Source: Bacteroidia bacterium
Lineage (GTDB): Bacteria; Bacteroidota; Bacteroidia; Bacteroidales; UBA932
Direction of reading: 5' to 3'
DNA: 64,000 nt
NCBI GenBank assembly: GCA_030537315.1
Contig: JAUNNZ010000005.1
Coordinates: forward strand, 1-64,000
Shown here: piece after piece, positions 53,538-63,925 of the stretch
Position numbering within the stretch: position 1 is the first letter of the stretch
How the letters are laid out: each line of letters begins with the position of its first letter
Translations under genes and position numbers: made by a program
The notes under the pieces: generated by a model
The model's input: the letters and a program-made list of their open reading frames with translations, nothing else
Told to the model about the DNA's origin: nothing
Database searches by the model: none

Positions 53538-55580
53538 ATGAAAAGAATCATCACAATTGCCGCAACAGCGCTTCTTTCAGTAATCGCGCTTGCGCAGAAC
53601 CCTTACCTTCCGCTCTGGGAGCACATTCCTGACGGAGAACCGCGCGTCTTCGAGGATCCCGACAATCCGGGCCATCTCCGCGCGTACATCATCGGCTCAC
53701 ACGACCTTGCATACACCCAGTACTGCGGTCCTGACATCCATATGTGGTCCGCACCTGTGGAAGACCTGAACAATTGGGTTGACGAAGGACCGATCTACAC
53801 CCATTTCGTAGATGGCCAGTGGGATATCATGTATGCTCCCGATCTCGTGGAAGTTGTCGGCAAGGACGGCAAGAAGACATACTGGCTGTATCCTCACAGC
53901 CGCGGCTGGGGCCGCACCCCGACCGTCTGCAAGGGTGACCGCCCTGACGGTCCGTTCACTCCGGTCAATCTGACCGCAGACGGCCGCGCCTGCGTACCGG
54001 GCAGCCTCATCGACTTCGACCCTTCGGTATTCATCGAATATGTGACAGACCCTGCCGATCCCGACTACGAAATCGGCTTCCGCGCATATGTATATTATGG
54101 TTTCCAACACTCCACAGCCGTGGAACTTGACCAGAGGACCATGTTCAGCAAGCGCCCGGGTACTGAAATCCACGATTATTTCATCCCTGCAAGCGCCCGC
54201 TACGGCGTCGTTCGCGACCCTGAGGGAACCCAGTATCCGTCCCTTTACAAGGGCCAGAACCCAGGAGAGTTCAATTTCTTCGAGGCATCCTCGATCCGCC
54301 AGGTCGGCAACAAGTACGTGATGGTATTCTCCGGCTACTCAGGACCTGACTACGGCCTCGAGAGCACCAACTCCGCCCTCCGCTATGCGTTCGGCGACAG
54401 CCCTCTCGGCCCTTGGCGTTCGGGTGGCGTCCTCGTGGACTCCCGCGGCGTCGTCCCTGACGCCAACGGCGAGCATCTCACTACCACCAACGCGGCCCAC
54501 AACACCCACGGCTCCCTTCAGGAGATCAACGGTCAGTGGTATGTGTTCTATCATCGCCCTCCGCGCGGCTTCGGCTATGCGCGTCAGGCCATGGTGGCTC
54601 CTGTCAAGATAGAGTGGGATGAGAAGCCTGTGGCAGAAGGCGGCGAAGTGCGCATCACCGGCTACGACCCGTTCGTGAAGAACGGAGAGTGGGTTGCAGC
54701 TGCATCTGACGGCACCTGCTATCGCGGCGGTGAAGTCACTTCGGAAGGCTTCAATATCTTCGGCCTCGATCCGTTCAAATACTATTCTGCCGGTATCGCC
54801 TGCTATATGACAGGCAACGACTGGCTCCAGGATACCTGGGACAACTGGGACAACCATATGGATCTTGCCGGCATCACCAACGGCGGTGTCGTAGGCTTCA
54901 AGTATTTCGGCTTCGGCGGACTTGCCAAGGATGAGAAGGGTATAAAGGCATTTGCGGGCGCAAAGAAGAAAGACCAGACCAGGCTTGAGCTCTTCCTCAC
55001 TCCTACCGTGAAGGATGCGTTCAGAATCCACGTGATGCTTGACGGCCCATACGCAAACGATACCTGGAAGGGTACTGAGATCGCAGTGATCGATGTTCCT
55101 GCCGACTCTCCTCAGGTCTGCACCAGATTTACCGCAGACGTTGCCAAGGCAGTCGAGGGACTCAAGGGCAAGCACGCCATCTATCTTGTAGCCGACGGCC
55201 CGGAAATCGCCGCTCCAGTCCAGCAGCGCCGCCCTCCTATGATGATGCGCCCTCAGCGCCCGAAGGGACTCTTTGACCTCCAGGGCATAGGCTTCAGCAA
55301 CAAGAACGTGTCGATAGACCGTCCTTCAGTGCCTGTCATCACCATCAAGGTTGACGGCAAGAAGCTCAACATCCCTGACACTCCTATACGTTTCACAAAC
55401 GCCAACGGATACGCTGACGTGTCACGTTATCAGGTATACGGACCGCTCGGAGAGAACTCCGTGCTCGACGTCAAGTCAAATGACCCGTCAGTAAAGATTG
55501 AAGTTGCCCCTGTCTCCGCAGGACGCACAACGGTTACCTGTACATACAAGGGCCAGAAGAAAGTATTCCTTATCAACTAG
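53538..55580 (+). CDS. Secreted large GH43 enzyme with C-terminal binding and Ig-like domains
   Basis: A 680-residue exported protein (signal peptide to IALAQ, residue 20). The GH43 propeller shows Asp40 (FEDPDN), Asp161 (DFDPSVF) and Glu249 (FFEASSIR), with the extended loops of the longer GH43 subfamilies (AYIIGSHDLAYTQYCGPDIH). Residues of about 390-580 contain a CBM6-like sandwich (NNWDNHMDLAGITNGGVVGFKY would be its calcium/ligand side, read in pieces: LAGITNGGVVGFKY), and the last 80 residues look like a bacterial Ig-like fold (VTCTYKGQKKVFLI). It lies between the GH43 lipoprotein and the GH8 gene, with 6 bases to each, so it is one operon. Substrate is unassigned; galactan or arabinoxylan side chains are possible. 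Confidence 0.82.
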   Translation: MKRIITIAATALLSVIALAQNPYLPLWEHIPDGEPRVFEDPDNPGHLRAYIIGSHDLAYTQYCGPDIHMWSAPVEDLNNWVDEGPIYTHFVDGQWDIMYAPDLVEVVGKDGKKTYWLYPHSRGWGRTPTVCKGDRPDGPFTPVNLTADGRACVPGSLIDFDPSVFIEYVTDPADPDYEIGFRAYVYYGFQHSTAVELDQRTMFSKRPGTEIHDYFIPASARYGVVRDPEGTQYPSLYKGQNPGEFNFFEASSIRQVGNKYVMVFSGYSGPDYGLESTNSALRYAFGDSPLGPWRSGGVLVDSRGVVPDANGEHLTTTNAAHNTHGSLQEINGQWYVFYHRPPRGFGYARQAMVAPVKIEWDEKPVAEGGEVRITGYDPFVKNGEWVAAASDGTCYRGGEVTSEGFNIFGLDPFKYYSAGIACYMTGNDWLQDTWDNWDNHMDLAGITNGGVVGFKYFGFGGLAKDEKGIKAFAGAKKKDQTRLELFLTPTVKDAFRIHVMLDGPYANDTWKGTEIAVIDVPADSPQVCTRFTADVAKAVEGLKGKHAIYLVADGPEIAAPVQQRRPPMMMRPQRPKGLFDLQGIGFSNKNVSIDRPSVPVITIKVDGKKLNIPDTPIRFTNANGYADVSRYQVYGPLGENSVLDVKSNDPSVKIEVAPVSAGRTTVTCTYKGQKKVFLIN

Positions 55581-55586
55581 CATCAG

Positions 55587-56828
55587 ATGAAAAAGCTGTT
55601 TATTTTGCTTGCTCTGATTCCTGTCATCGCAAGCTGCAACAATGACAAGGCTCCTGTTTACCGCAATTATTTCAAGGAGCTCGGCCATTCACAGAAAGAA
55701 ATCAACCAGAAGCTCAACGACGCCTTCTACGAGGTGTTCGAGAGCGAACGCCGCGCTTATTATGAAGTAGGCGAGGATATGGCTTATGTGGCCGACGTGA
55801 AGAACAAGGACGTCAGGACAGAAGGAATGTCATACGGAATGATGGTGGCTGTCCAGTTCGGCCGCCAGGATATGTTCGACCGTCTCTGGACCTGGTGCAA
55901 GACCTATATGCTCCAGAAGGAAGGCAAATGGAAGGGACTCTACGCATGGCATTGCCGCTATGACGGAACCCATATCGACGAGGGTTCCGCCAGCGACGGT
56001 GAGATGTACTATGTCACCGACCTCCTCCTTGCATCACGCCGCTGGGGCAACAAGAGCGGGAAGTACGATTATCTTGCCGAAGCCCAGGAACTTCTGAACA
56101 CCCTTTTCTCAAAGGACGGTTCAGAGGGCGTGTGCAACATCTTCAATATGGAGCACAAGCTCATCAATTTCTGCCCTGACACGGTCAGCAACAAATGGAC
56201 TGACCCTTCATACCACCTTCCTGCCTTCATGGAAGTGTGGGCTGAAAGTGCACAGGACGGCCGCGAGGACCTCTACCGTGAGATTGCGGCCAACGAGCGC
56301 GAATTCCTCCACAAGACCTGTGACCCTGTCACCGGCATCAACCCTGACCAGGCTGAGTTCGACGGAAAGCAGACCGTCCACGAGTTCGGTCCGTTCAAGA
56401 TGATTTCAGAGTTCCACTATGATTCCTGGCGCGTGCCTATGAACATCGCCTGCGATTTCTGCTGGTCACACAAGGATGCGGAATGGCAGAAAGACTATGC
56501 CGACAGGTTCCAGGCCACCATGGCCGGTTACGGCGTAAAGGAATTCCCTGACCAGTTCAGTCTCGACGGCGGCAAGCCGCAGTTCATAATGGGTGCAGGC
56601 GGTTACAGATGCCTGCGTCATTCGATCGGCCTGGTCGGCACCACGGCCGTCGCCAGCCTTATGACAGACACCGACCTCAGCAGGGAATTCGTGGAGCATC
56701 TGTGGGAGATGAAGCTCGAACCTTATGAGGACGGATATTATGACGTTTATTATGACGGTCTCGAGTATATCTTCTCGCTCCTTCATCTCAGCGGCAATTT
56801 CAGAAAATCCAACTGGGTTCTTAAATAA
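55587..56828 (+). CDS. GH8 reducing-end xylose-releasing exo-oligoxylanase (Rex-like)
   Basis: A 413-residue lipoprotein (IASC lipobox, Cys17) with an (alpha/alpha)6 barrel of family GH8. The acid Glu79 is in [11 protein letters not shown], Asp137 in [11 protein letters not shown] belongs to the substrate site, and the general base Asp279 is in HYDSWRV. The YDSWR sequence and overall length match Rex enzymes, which cleave xylose from the reducing end of xylo-oligosaccharides, more closely than GH8 endoglucanases or chitosanases. In this locus it would finish the breakdown of xylo-oligosaccharides freed of side chains. The stop overlaps the next start by one base. Confidence 0.87.
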   Translation: MKKLFILLALIPVIASCNNDKAPVYRNYFKELGHSQKEINQKLNDAFYEVFESERRAYYEVGEDMAYVADVKNKDVRTEGMSYGMMVAVQFGRQDMFDRLWTWCKTYMLQKEGKWKGLYAWHCRYDGTHIDEGSASDGEMYYVTDLLLASRRWGNKSGKYDYLAEAQELLNTLFSKDGSEGVCNIFNMEHKLINFCPDTVSNKWTDPSYHLPAFMEVWAESAQDGREDLYREIAANEREFLHKTCDPVTGINPDQAEFDGKQTVHEFGPFKMISEFHYDSWRVPMNIACDFCWSHKDAEWQKDYADRFQATMAGYGVKEFPDQFSLDGGKPQFIMGAGGYRCLRHSIGLVGTTAVASLMTDTDLSREFVEHLWEMKLEPYEDGYYDVYYDGLEYIFSLLHLSGNFRKSNWVLK

Positions 56829-59800
56829 TGAAAAGATTAATCATATCAGTCCTGGCAATCCTGTCAGGACTGTGTGCTTCAGCACAGGACAAGATTTGGT
56901 ATGACACCCCTGCGGAAGACTGGCTCCAGGCTCTTCCAATAGGAAATTCCAATCTGGGCGGCATGGTATTCGGAGGGCCTGAAAAGGAAAGGATAGCTCT
57001 CAATGAAGAGACGTTCTGGTCAGGTGGCCCCCACAGCAACAATTCTCCATATTCCCTCGAGCATCTCGCAGAGGTGCGTCAGCTTGTTTGGGATGGGAAT
57101 GAGGAGGAAGCCGGCCGCAAGATCAACGAATACTTCATCCTCGGCCCTCACGGAATGAAATTCCTCACTATGGGCAGCCTTATGCTTGATTTCGGAGACG
57201 GCGGGGAAGTAAGCGGATACTATCGCGACATCGATCTCAATACCGCTACAGCCCACGTCAGCTTCAACCGTGACGGCGTCGGTTACAAGCGGACCATTTT
57301 CGCCTCACTCCCTGAGAAGGTGATTGTCGTAAGACTTGAAGCCGATAAGAAGGGCGCACTGAATTTCAAGGCGGGCTATGACTGCGAGACGGCATATACG
57401 GCAGTCGCCGAAGGTAACCGTCTTACGGTATCAGTACCCGGTTCAGCCCTGGAAGGCATAGACCCGAAACTTACAGCCCAGTGCGTGATTGACGTGGCCG
57501 CCGACGGAGAGATTGCCGCCAACGGCGGCGAAGTGGAGGTGAAGAACGCCACGAATGCCACCCTTTACATAAGTGCGGCGACGAATTTCGTCAACTACAA
57601 GGATGTGAGCGGTGATCCTGCGCCGGTCAACGATACTCGTCTGGCAGCTGCCGAAAAACGTTCTTTCAGAAGTCTTCACAAAAGACATGTGAAAGCATAT
57701 AAGGAGCAGTATCAAAGGGTGTCCCTCGATCTCCCGGTCAATGAAGAGAATGCAAAGCTGCGCACCGACCAGCGCCTGGAAGCTTTCACAGGCAGCGACG
57801 ACATGGGTATGGTCACCCTTATGTTCAATTATGGCCGTTATCTGCTCATCAGCTCTTCACAGCCCGGCGGACAGGCAGCGAACCTGCAGGGTGTATGGAA
57901 CAAGGAGGTTGACGCCCCTTGGGACAGCAAATACACCATAAACATAAATCTTGAGATGAATTACTGGCCTGCAGAAGTCTGCGGCCTTACCGAGGCGGCG
58001 GAGCCGCTGTTCTCGCTGGTCAGGGACCTCAGCGAGACAGGCGCGGTCACAGCCCGCGAAATGTACGGCTGCGGCGGCTGGATGGCGCACCACAATACCG
58101 ACATCTGGCGCATCGCCGGCCCTATTGACGGCGCCGACTGGGGTATGTATCCGACAGGAGGCGCGTGGCTTGCCACACATCTCTGGGACCACTATCTCTT
58201 CACGCAGGACAAGGATTTCCTCCGCGAATACTATCCTGTACTTAAGGGAGCGGCTGACTTCTTCCTCGATTTCATGGTTGAAGACCCGAATACCGGATAT
58301 ATGGTAATCTGCCCTTCAGTCAGCCCCGAGCACGGCCCTATGGGCAAGCGTTCTCCGGTTTGCTCCGGCAGCACCAATGACAACCAGATACTCTACGACA
58401 CATTCACGAGCGTGCTTCAGGCATCCGAGATTCTCGGAGAAGACCCTGAATACCGTGCAAAGGTCCAGGCTGCCCTCGACCGCATCCCTCCTATGAAGGT
58501 CGGCCGTTTCGGCCAGCTTCAGGAGTGGCAGATCGACGGTGACGACCCGAATGACGAGCACCGTCACGTGTCGCACCTCTATGGCTTGCATCCATCATCG
58601 CAAATCAGCCCGTTCAGCACTCCTGAACTGTTCAATGCGGCCAAGGTGACGCTGGTGCACAGAGGCGACATGGCCACGGGCTGGAGCCTCGGCTGGAAGA
58701 CCAACTTCTGGGCTCGTCTCCTTGACGGCGACCACGCCTTCAAGATCATCAGCAATATGTTCCACCTTCTTCCGACCTCGTTTGCCGAGATGCGGAAGAA
58801 TCCTGCGGCTTTCCGCAACGGACGTATATATCCGAACCTCTTCGATGCGCATCCGCCTTTCCAGATCGACGGAAACTTCGGCGTATGCGCCGGCATAGCA
58901 GAGATGCTCCTCCAGAGCCACGACGGTGCCATCTTCCTGCTCCCTGCACTTCCTGAAGTATGGCCTGAGGGCAGCGTGAAGGGCTTCCGCGCACGCGGCG
59001 GAGCAAAGGTTGACATCGATTGGACGGATGGTAAGATCACCTCCGCGTATGTCAGTGTTCCACGCGGCTCGCAGCTCAGGCTCCGCTCATATCAGCCTTT
59101 GAAAGGAGGCTGCATCAGGAATGAGCAGTATGTGCGCAGTGAATGCGGCATCGCCGTATATGAGTACGACATCGTCCGTTCAGGACGCGTGAAAGCTGTC
59201 AAGGCATCGCAGAAATATGTGGCGCTGAGCTTTGACGACGGCCCCAATATGGTCACGAGCCCGAAGGTGCTTGACGTTCTTGAAGAGAACAATGTTCCCG
59301 CTTCATTCTTCCTGTGGGGCAATTTCATCAATGAAGAGACTGCCGAGAAGGTCATCAAGAGGGGACTGTCTCTCGGATGCGATTACGAGAACCACTCTCT
59401 GACCCATTCTCCGATGACAACGCTCTCGGATGAGGCGATAAAGGATGAAATCGCTCGGACCAGTGCAATGATCGAGAAATACACGGGAGTCGCACCTTCA
59501 TTTTTCCGCCCGCCGTACATCAACGTGGATGAGAGGATGCATCAGATCATTGACCAGACCTTCATCTGCGGCAAGGGCTGCGATGACTGGGTCCCGGAAG
59601 TGTCCGCCGTTGAGCGTGCAAACCGCATCCTAGGCATGGTGGAAGACGGAGACATACTCCTCCTCCACGATTTCGAAGGCAATGACAATACCGTCGAGGC
59701 ATTGAAGACGGTAATCCCTATGCTCAAGAAGATGGGATACACCTTTGTCACCGTCCCTCAGATGTTTGATGTCAAGGAAGTCGCCCTGGTGCCTCACAAC

Positions 59801-59845
59801 GGCGTTATCTATTCACATCTTGATTATGAAGCTGTCTGGAAATGA
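56828..59845 (+). CDS. GH95 glycosidase fused to CE4 polysaccharide deacetylase
   Basis: A 1005-residue exported protein with two catalytic parts. After the signal peptide (to ASAQ, residue 20) residues of about 22-785 are a full GH95 enzyme: [15 protein letters not shown] at the N-terminus, [13 protein letters not shown], acid Glu501 in SPEHGP and Asp681 in FQIDGNFG. From about 795 a NodB/CE4 domain follows: SFDDGP with Asp803/804, the metal motif NHSLTH with His856 and His860, RPPY at 894 and a final LLLHD. All metal and base motifs are present, so both parts look active. GH95 members act on alpha-L-fucosides or alpha-L-galactosides; CE4 removes acetyl groups. The start overlaps the GH8 stop by one base. 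Confidence 0.88.
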   Translation: MKRLIISVLAILSGLCASAQDKIWYDTPAEDWLQALPIGNSNLGGMVFGGPEKERIALNEETFWSGGPHSNNSPYSLEHLAEVRQLVWDGNEEEAGRKINEYFILGPHGMKFLTMGSLMLDFGDGGEVSGYYRDIDLNTATAHVSFNRDGVGYKRTIFASLPEKVIVVRLEADKKGALNFKAGYDCETAYTAVAEGNRLTVSVPGSALEGIDPKLTAQCVIDVAADGEIAANGGEVEVKNATNATLYISAATNFVNYKDVSGDPAPVNDTRLAAAEKRSFRSLHKRHVKAYKEQYQRVSLDLPVNEENAKLRTDQRLEAFTGSDDMGMVTLMFNYGRYLLISSSQPGGQAANLQGVWNKEVDAPWDSKYTININLEMNYWPAEVCGLTEAAEPLFSLVRDLSETGAVTAREMYGCGGWMAHHNTDIWRIAGPIDGADWGMYPTGGAWLATHLWDHYLFTQDKDFLREYYPVLKGAADFFLDFMVEDPNTGYMVICPSVSPEHGPMGKRSPVCSGSTNDNQILYDTFTSVLQASEILGEDPEYRAKVQAALDRIPPMKVGRFGQLQEWQIDGDDPNDEHRHVSHLYGLHPSSQISPFSTPELFNAAKVTLVHRGDMATGWSLGWKTNFWARLLDGDHAFKIISNMFHLLPTSFAEMRKNPAAFRNGRIYPNLFDAHPPFQIDGNFGVCAGIAEMLLQSHDGAIFLLPALPEVWPEGSVKGFRARGGAKVDIDWTDGKITSAYVSVPRGSQLRLRSYQPLKGGCIRNEQYVRSECGIAVYEYDIVRSGRVKAVKASQKYVALSFDDGPNMVTSPKVLDVLEENNVPASFFLWGNFINEETAEKVIKRGLSLGCDYENHSLTHSPMTTLSDEAIKDEIARTSAMIEKYTGVAPSFFRPPYINVDERMHQIIDQTFICGKGCDDWVPEVSAVERANRILGMVEDGDILLLHDFEGNDNTVEALKTVIPMLKKMGYTFVTVPQMFDVKEVALVPHNGVIYSHLDYEAVWK

Positions 59846-60768
59846 AAATCGTTTTTCTTGATGCTGCAACTTTAGGCGATACTTCGCTGGCTCCGATAGC
59901 CGAACTGGGTGAACTGGTTACATATCCTGTCAGTTCACCGGAAGAGGCGATGGAAAGGGTAGCGGATGCAGAAGTGCTGATCATCAACAAGATAAAGGTG
60001 ACGCGCGAGCTTATCGCCGCGGCGCCGAAGCTCCGTCTCATCTGCGAAGCCGCCACCGGCATCAACAACATTGATGTCAGTGCGGCGGAGGAGCGGGGGA
60101 TTCCGGTGAAGAACGTCGCCGGATATTCCACTGATTCCGTGGCGCAGCTGACCTGGGCGCACATATTGTCGCTGACGGGGCAGACTCCGTATTATGACGG
60201 ACGCGTCAAGGATGGAACCTATTCCGCTTCTGGAATCTTCACTGACCTGACCCTTGACTGGAACGAGCTTGCAGGAAAGACCCTCGGCGTCATCGGAATG
60301 GGCGCCATAGGCTCCAGGGTCGCCTGGATAGGCGAGGCTTTCGGCATGAAGGTGGTCTATTATTCCACCTCGGGAACGTCACATTGCAGGGAATATGCTT
60401 CACTGCCGCTCGATGAGTTCCTCGCGTCAGCTGATGTGGTGACGATCCACGCACCTCTGAATGAACGCACGAAGGGTCTGCTCGGCGCCGGAGAGCTGCG
60501 TAAGATGAAGAGGTCTGCTGTGCTTGTCAATGCCGGACGTGGCGGGATCGTGTCAGAATCCGCCCTCGCCGAGGCGGTTGACAGCGGTGTCATTGCCGGA
60601 GCGGCTCTTGATGTCTTTGACCGCGAGCCTCTCCCGGCCGACAGCCCTCTCCTCTCCGTCCGCCACCCTGAGCGCTTCCGCTTCACGCCGCACACCGCCT
60701 GGGCTTCCGTCGAGGCCCGTGAGCGTCTTGTCGCCGCGATTGCTGAAAACATAAGGAGGGCTCCATAA
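59842..60768 (+). CDS. D-2-hydroxyacid dehydrogenase
   Basis: A 308-residue cytoplasmic NAD(P)-dependent dehydrogenase of the D-2-hydroxyacid family (glycerate/hydroxypyruvate type). The nucleotide-binding [14 protein letters not shown] lies at about 150-163, the catalytic Arg233 in NAGRGG, the Glu in FDREPL and the His in TPHTAW. It overlaps the GH95-CE4 gene by 4 bases (ATGA), so it is translated with it although it is cytosolic and the enzyme is exported. Substrates in this family include glycerate, hydroxypyruvate and pyruvate. A role in sugar catabolism is inferred from position only. Confidence 0.88.
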   Translation: MKIVFLDAATLGDTSLAPIAELGELVTYPVSSPEEAMERVADAEVLIINKIKVTRELIAAAPKLRLICEAATGINNIDVSAAEERGIPVKNVAGYSTDSVAQLTWAHILSLTGQTPYYDGRVKDGTYSASGIFTDLTLDWNELAGKTLGVIGMGAIGSRVAWIGEAFGMKVVYYSTSGTSHCREYASLPLDEFLASADVVTIHAPLNERTKGLLGAGELRKMKRSAVLVNAGRGGIVSESALAEAVDSGVIAGAALDVFDREPLPADSPLLSVRHPERFRFTPHTAWASVEARERLVAAIAENIRRAP

Positions 60769-60779
60769 CGGAGCCCTCC
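60755..60779. terminator. Bidirectional terminator
   Basis: GGAGGGCTCC at 60755-60764 and GGAGCCCTCC at 60770-60779 form a perfect 10-bp stem with a 5-base loop that contains the dehydrogenase stop codon. T-rich tails are short on both sides. It separates the + strand operon from the convergent gene ending at 60807. Confidence 0.85.
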
Positions 60780-60806
60780 CTTATTGTGATGTTGTGTCAG
60801 TCCTGA

Positions 60807-61268
60807 TTATTTCTTGAAGAGACCGCCGAGGATTGAGGTGGCTGCGCCGAGGATGCCGCTGCCGGATTTGGCGTTGCCGCCCTTGAGGGAGAGGATGATG
60901 TCGTTGATGTCGACGTCACCGTCACCGTCCTGGTCCTTGATGAAACCTGAAAGCTTGCCCACGATGCCCGGGATGAGAGCGCTGAGCGCTCCGCCGAGCT
61001 TTGAGTCGAGGCCGAGCTTCTGGATGATATTCTGGGAGAAGAGGTTGGTGGCGAGGCCTGTGATAGGGCTTGCTGCAGCTGAAGTCTTGCCTGTGAGGAG
61101 TTCCTTTATCTGGTCGAAACCGCTAGGCTGTGAAGCGGTCTGGGTGAGACTGCCTATGATTGAGTTTGAAAGTCCGCCGAGAACCTGGTTCTTGAGGTTT
61201 GCAGGGATGTTGATGCCACTGGCCTGTGAAGTGGTCTGCTTGAGAATGAAATCGGTAATTGATGCCAT
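60807..61268 (-). CDS. DUF937-like protein with calcium-binding loop
   Basis: A 153-residue protein with no signal peptide. Most of it is helical, Gly/Ser/Leu-rich sequence (VLGGLSNSIIGSLTQ, LGGALSALIPGIVGKL) resembling DUF937/YidB-like proteins. Residues 112-123 read DQDGDGDVDIND, an EF-hand or dockerin-like calcium loop with acidic residues at 112, 114, 116, 118, 120 and 123. The function is unknown. It has its own promoter-like sequence upstream. Confidence 0.75.
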   Translation of the reverse strand: MASITDFILKQTTSQASGINIPANLKNQVLGGLSNSIIGSLTQTASQPSGFDQIKELLTGKTSAAASPITGLATNLFSQNIIQKLGLDSKLGGALSALIPGIVGKLSGFIKDQDGDGDVDINDIILSLKGGNAKSGSGILGAATSILGGLFKK

Positions 61269-61293
61269 GTTGTGTTAGTATTATTGGTTGAAA

Positions 61294-61301
61294 CAAATTT
61301 A
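61294..61301 (-). promoter_or_regulatory. -7 element for the DUF937-like gene
   Basis: The minus strand reads TAAATTTG, a TAnnTTTG match, 25 bases before the start codon at 61268. The -33 position falls in the end of the neighbouring transpeptidase gene, and no clear TTTG is seen there. Confidence 0.45.
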
Positions 61302-61308
61302 GCAAAAA

Positions 61309-61827
61309 TTATAATGCGCTGACGCCTTCTGGAAGAATAATTACTTCAGTTCCCAGTTTTATGCGGGACTTGAGGTCAAGGATATCTTCATTCTTTAGGC
61401 GTATGCAGCCCTCTGTGGCGCGGGACCCGATTGACTCCGGGAGGTGTGTGCCGTGGATGCCGATGTCGCGGAAGCCCGGAACGTCAAGGCGGAGGAACCA
61501 GGGACCGTAGGCGCCGATGATAGGGCCTTTACCGTCGTGGAAATCGTGAGGGATGCTCTTGGAATTGAGCAGTTCGTTGATCTTGAAGGTGCCTTCCGGG
61601 GTCTTGTGGTCACCCTTCTTCTCCTTCGGGCCTATGTTCTTTGCGACGGCGCAGCCGTACTGTTTGATCGCCTGGCCGTCTGCGCCTACCAGCGTGAGCT
61701 GGAAATCAGCCTTGCTGATGACTATGAACGGGGCTCCGGAAACTTTGCCAAGGTATTTGGAAAAATCCTGGGCGTTGAGAGTGAACGCGGCAAACAGCGC
61801 TGCCGCCAGTATGAGAATCTTTTTCAT
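61309..61827 (-). CDS. L,D-transpeptidase (YkuD family)
   Basis: A 172-residue exported protein (signal peptide to LNAQ, residue 20). The YkuD catalytic segment is intact: His125 in IGIHGTH and nucleophile Cys141 in EGCIRLKN, with a TEGC in place of the usual SxGC. It would form 3-3 peptidoglycan cross-links or attach proteins in the periplasm. It lies 3 bases after the symporter gene, so the two are co-transcribed. Confidence 0.88.
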   Translation of the reverse strand: MKKILILAAALFAAFTLNAQDFSKYLGKVSGAPFIVISKADFQLTLVGADGQAIKQYGCAVAKNIGPKEKKGDHKTPEGTFKINELLNSKSIPHDFHDGKGPIIGAYGPWFLRLDVPGFRDIGIHGTHLPESIGSRATEGCIRLKNEDILDLKSRIKLGTEVIILPEGVSAL

Positions 61828-61830
61828 ATG

Positions 61831-63216
61831 CTATTTCTTATCGATTTCATTCAAAGCCTTGAGCGCCTGAGGGAACAGGAGCAGCAATGCTATCACGTTG
61901 ATCCATGTTGTGAGACCTACTCCGATGTCGCCGAATTTCCACGCTATGTCGGAAGCGGTGCATGAGCCCACAACCACCAGTGCAAGAAGGACAAACCTGT
62001 ACATCCATATCGCAAACTTCTCGGATTTCGTGTTCATCTTGTTCTTCACTCTGAAGATATATATCAGGCTTGACTCGGAATAGAAGTAATAGGCCATCAG
62101 GGTCGTGAAGACGAAGAACGTCAGCGCTATCGACACGAAACCGCTTCCGAATCCCTCGAATACACTGTCCACGGCAGCTTGTGTGAAGCCAACGTAATTG
62201 TTGCCGAGTTCGGGCGCACCGGCATAAAGAAGTTCTCCCGAGACTTGGTCGATGATGTTGTAGGTGCCGGAACAGATTATCATCAGCGCGGTCGCCGTGC
62301 ATACGAGAAGTGTGTCGATATATACCGAGAATGCCTGTACCAGGCCCTGGTTGGCAGGTTTGTCAACGCCCGCTGAAGCGGAGACTATGGCACCGCCGCC
62401 CTCTCCGGCTTCATTGGAGAACAGCCCGCGCTTGACACCCATTGCTATGGTTGTGCCAAGTATTCCGCCGGCCAGCGGATTGATGCCGAAGGCGTTGGTG
62501 AAAATCAGCTTGAAAGCACCCGGCACCGATTCGATATTGGCGAATATGATGACGAGCGCTATGATTATGTAAGCGATCGCCATGAACGGAGTCACGACCT
62601 GTGCCACGTGGGCTATGCGCTTGACGCCTCCTATTATGACAAGTCCGAGCACCACGGCCAGGGCGATGCCGCACAATATCGGCTTTACGTTATACGCATT
62701 CTGGAATGCGGTGGACATGCTGTTGACCTGTACGAGGACAATGAACATTCCATAGCCGACGATTGTGAGTATGGCGAATATGACTGCAAGGTGTGGAAGC
62801 TTGAGACCTTTCTCAATATAGCAGGCAGGACCGCCGCGGAGACCTTTGTCGTGCTTGAAATTATAGAGTTGTGCGAGGGTGGATTCCGTGAATGCGGTGG
62901 ATGCGCCGAGGAAGGCGATGAGCCACATCCAGAAAACGGATCCCGGACCGCCTATGGCAATCGCGGTTGCCACACCGACTATGTTGCCGGTACCTACGCG
63001 GCCGGAAAGCGACAGGCAGAACGCCTGGAATGATGACATCGACTTGGGGTCGGTGCTGTTGTCGTGTTTCTTGAAGAGAAGCCGCACCATCATGCCGATG
63101 CGCCGGACCTGCACGCAGCGGGTGCGGATCGTGAAATACAGCCCTGCACCGACAAGGAGGATAACCAGAGCCGGGCTCCAGATAATATCGTTTATGATAT
63201 TGACAACTTTTTCCAC
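61831..63216 (-). CDS. AGCS-family sodium:alanine/glycine symporter
   Basis: A 461-residue inner-membrane protein with about 11 hydrophobic helices. It has the AGCS signature GRVGTGNIVGVATAIAIGG near residue 70 and GVKRGLFSNEAGEGG near 270. It would import alanine or glycine with sodium. It is first in a two-gene operon with the L,D-transpeptidase and shares a short divergent promoter region with the HAD gene. Confidence 0.92.
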   Translation of the reverse strand: MEKVVNIINDIIWSPALVILLVGAGLYFTIRTRCVQVRRIGMMVRLLFKKHDNSTDPKSMSSFQAFCLSLSGRVGTGNIVGVATAIAIGGPGSVFWMWLIAFLGASTAFTESTLAQLYNFKHDKGLRGGPACYIEKGLKLPHLAVIFAILTIVGYGMFIVLVQVNSMSTAFQNAYNVKPILCGIALAVVLGLVIIGGVKRIAHVAQVVTPFMAIAYIIIALVIIFANIESVPGAFKLIFTNAFGINPLAGGILGTTIAMGVKRGLFSNEAGEGGGAIVSASAGVDKPANQGLVQAFSVYIDTLLVCTATALMIICSGTYNIIDQVSGELLYAGAPELGNNYVGFTQAAVDSVFEGFGSGFVSIALTFFVFTTLMAYYFYSESSLIYIFRVKNKMNTKSEKFAIWMYRFVLLALVVVGSCTASDIAWKFGDIGVGLTTWINVIALLLLFPQALKALNEIDKK

Positions 63217-63233
63217 TACTGCGTCTATTCATA

Positions 63234-63263
63234 CAAATTTACTAATTTTGCAGATATTTCAAA
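63234..63263 (-). promoter_or_regulatory. Promoter of the AGCS symporter operon
   Basis: The minus strand reads TAAATTTG at 63241-63234 and TTTG at 63263-63260 with 18 bp between them, close to the usual Bacteroidota spacing. The start codon is at 63216, so the leader is only about 10 nt. The element overlaps the promoter for the opposite-strand HAD gene. Confidence 0.6.
63243..63250 (+). promoter_or_regulatory. -7 element of the HAD phosphatase gene
   Basis: TAATTTTG matches TAnnTTTG, 19 bases before the ATG at 63269. It is only one base from the oppositely directed -7 of the symporter operon, so both promoters cannot be bound by polymerase at once. Confidence 0.5.
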
Positions 63264-63268
63264 GACAA

Positions 63269-63925
63269 ATGAAGCGACTTGTGATGTTTGATATGGACGG
63301 AGTCCTCTTTGACTCTATGCCGCGTCACGCGAAGGCGTGGCGGCAGACGATGCTCGACGAGGGCCTTGATTTCCCGGAGTCCAGGATTTATGAAAATGAG
63401 GGACGCACCGGAAAGTCTTCGATCTGCCTTTTCCTCGGCGTTGAAAGAGGGGAGAAGGAATGGCCGCGCCTGTATGAACGCAAGTGCCGGTATTTTGAAG
63501 AAATGCCCGAGGCGCCGGCGATGCCGGGCGCTCGCGAGGCCGTCAAGGCAGTCCGCGACTGCGGCGTGACGGCCATCGTGGTCACCGGTTCCGGCCAGAA
63601 GCTTATGCTGGACCGCATCGACGAACATTATGGTGACCTTTTCCGCAAGGAATGGATGATTACCGCAGCTGACGTAGTCAAGGGCAAGCCGGATCCGGAA
63701 CCGTACCTGAAAGGTATGGAGAAGGCCGGGGTGACCCCCGATGAGGCGATAGTCATCGAGAACGCCCCTCTGGGCGTCAGGGCCGGTCACGCTGCCGGGT
63801 GCTATGTCGTCGCTGTCAATACAGGTCCGCTTCCGGATGAAATGCTGCTCGCAGAGGGCGCCGACATCCTTTTCCATTCGATGCAGGAACTGGCTCAAAA
63901 CATTTCACGAATCTTGAATGAATAG
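63269..63925 (+). CDS. HAD-family sugar-phosphate phosphatase or phosphomutase
   Basis: A 218-residue cytoplasmic HAD hydrolase. The start at 63269 is chosen because it begins just before the catalytic motif MFDMDGVLFDSMP (Asp8 and Asp10); the longer in-frame extension from 62879 runs antisense through the symporter gene. Motif II (VVTGSGQ) and the KGKPDPEPYLKG plus VIENAPLGVRAG region follow the beta-phosphoglucomutase/phosphoglycolate-phosphatase pattern. The exact substrate is not assigned. Confidence 0.88.
   Translation: MKRLVMFDMDGVLFDSMPRHAKAWRQTMLDEGLDFPESRIYENEGRTGKSSICLFLGVERGEKEWPRLYERKCRYFEEMPEAPAMPGAREAVKAVRDCGVTAIVVTGSGQKLMLDRIDEHYGDLFRKEWMITAADVVKGKPDPEPYLKGMEKAGVTPDEAIVIENAPLGVRAGHAAGCYVVAVNTGPLPDEMLLAEGADILFHSMQELAQNISRILNE

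Noticed and set aside
62879..63268. N-terminal extension of the HAD phosphatase
   Set aside because: The extra 130 codons run antisense to the symporter gene and cross its promoter; the real start is just before the DxDG motif.
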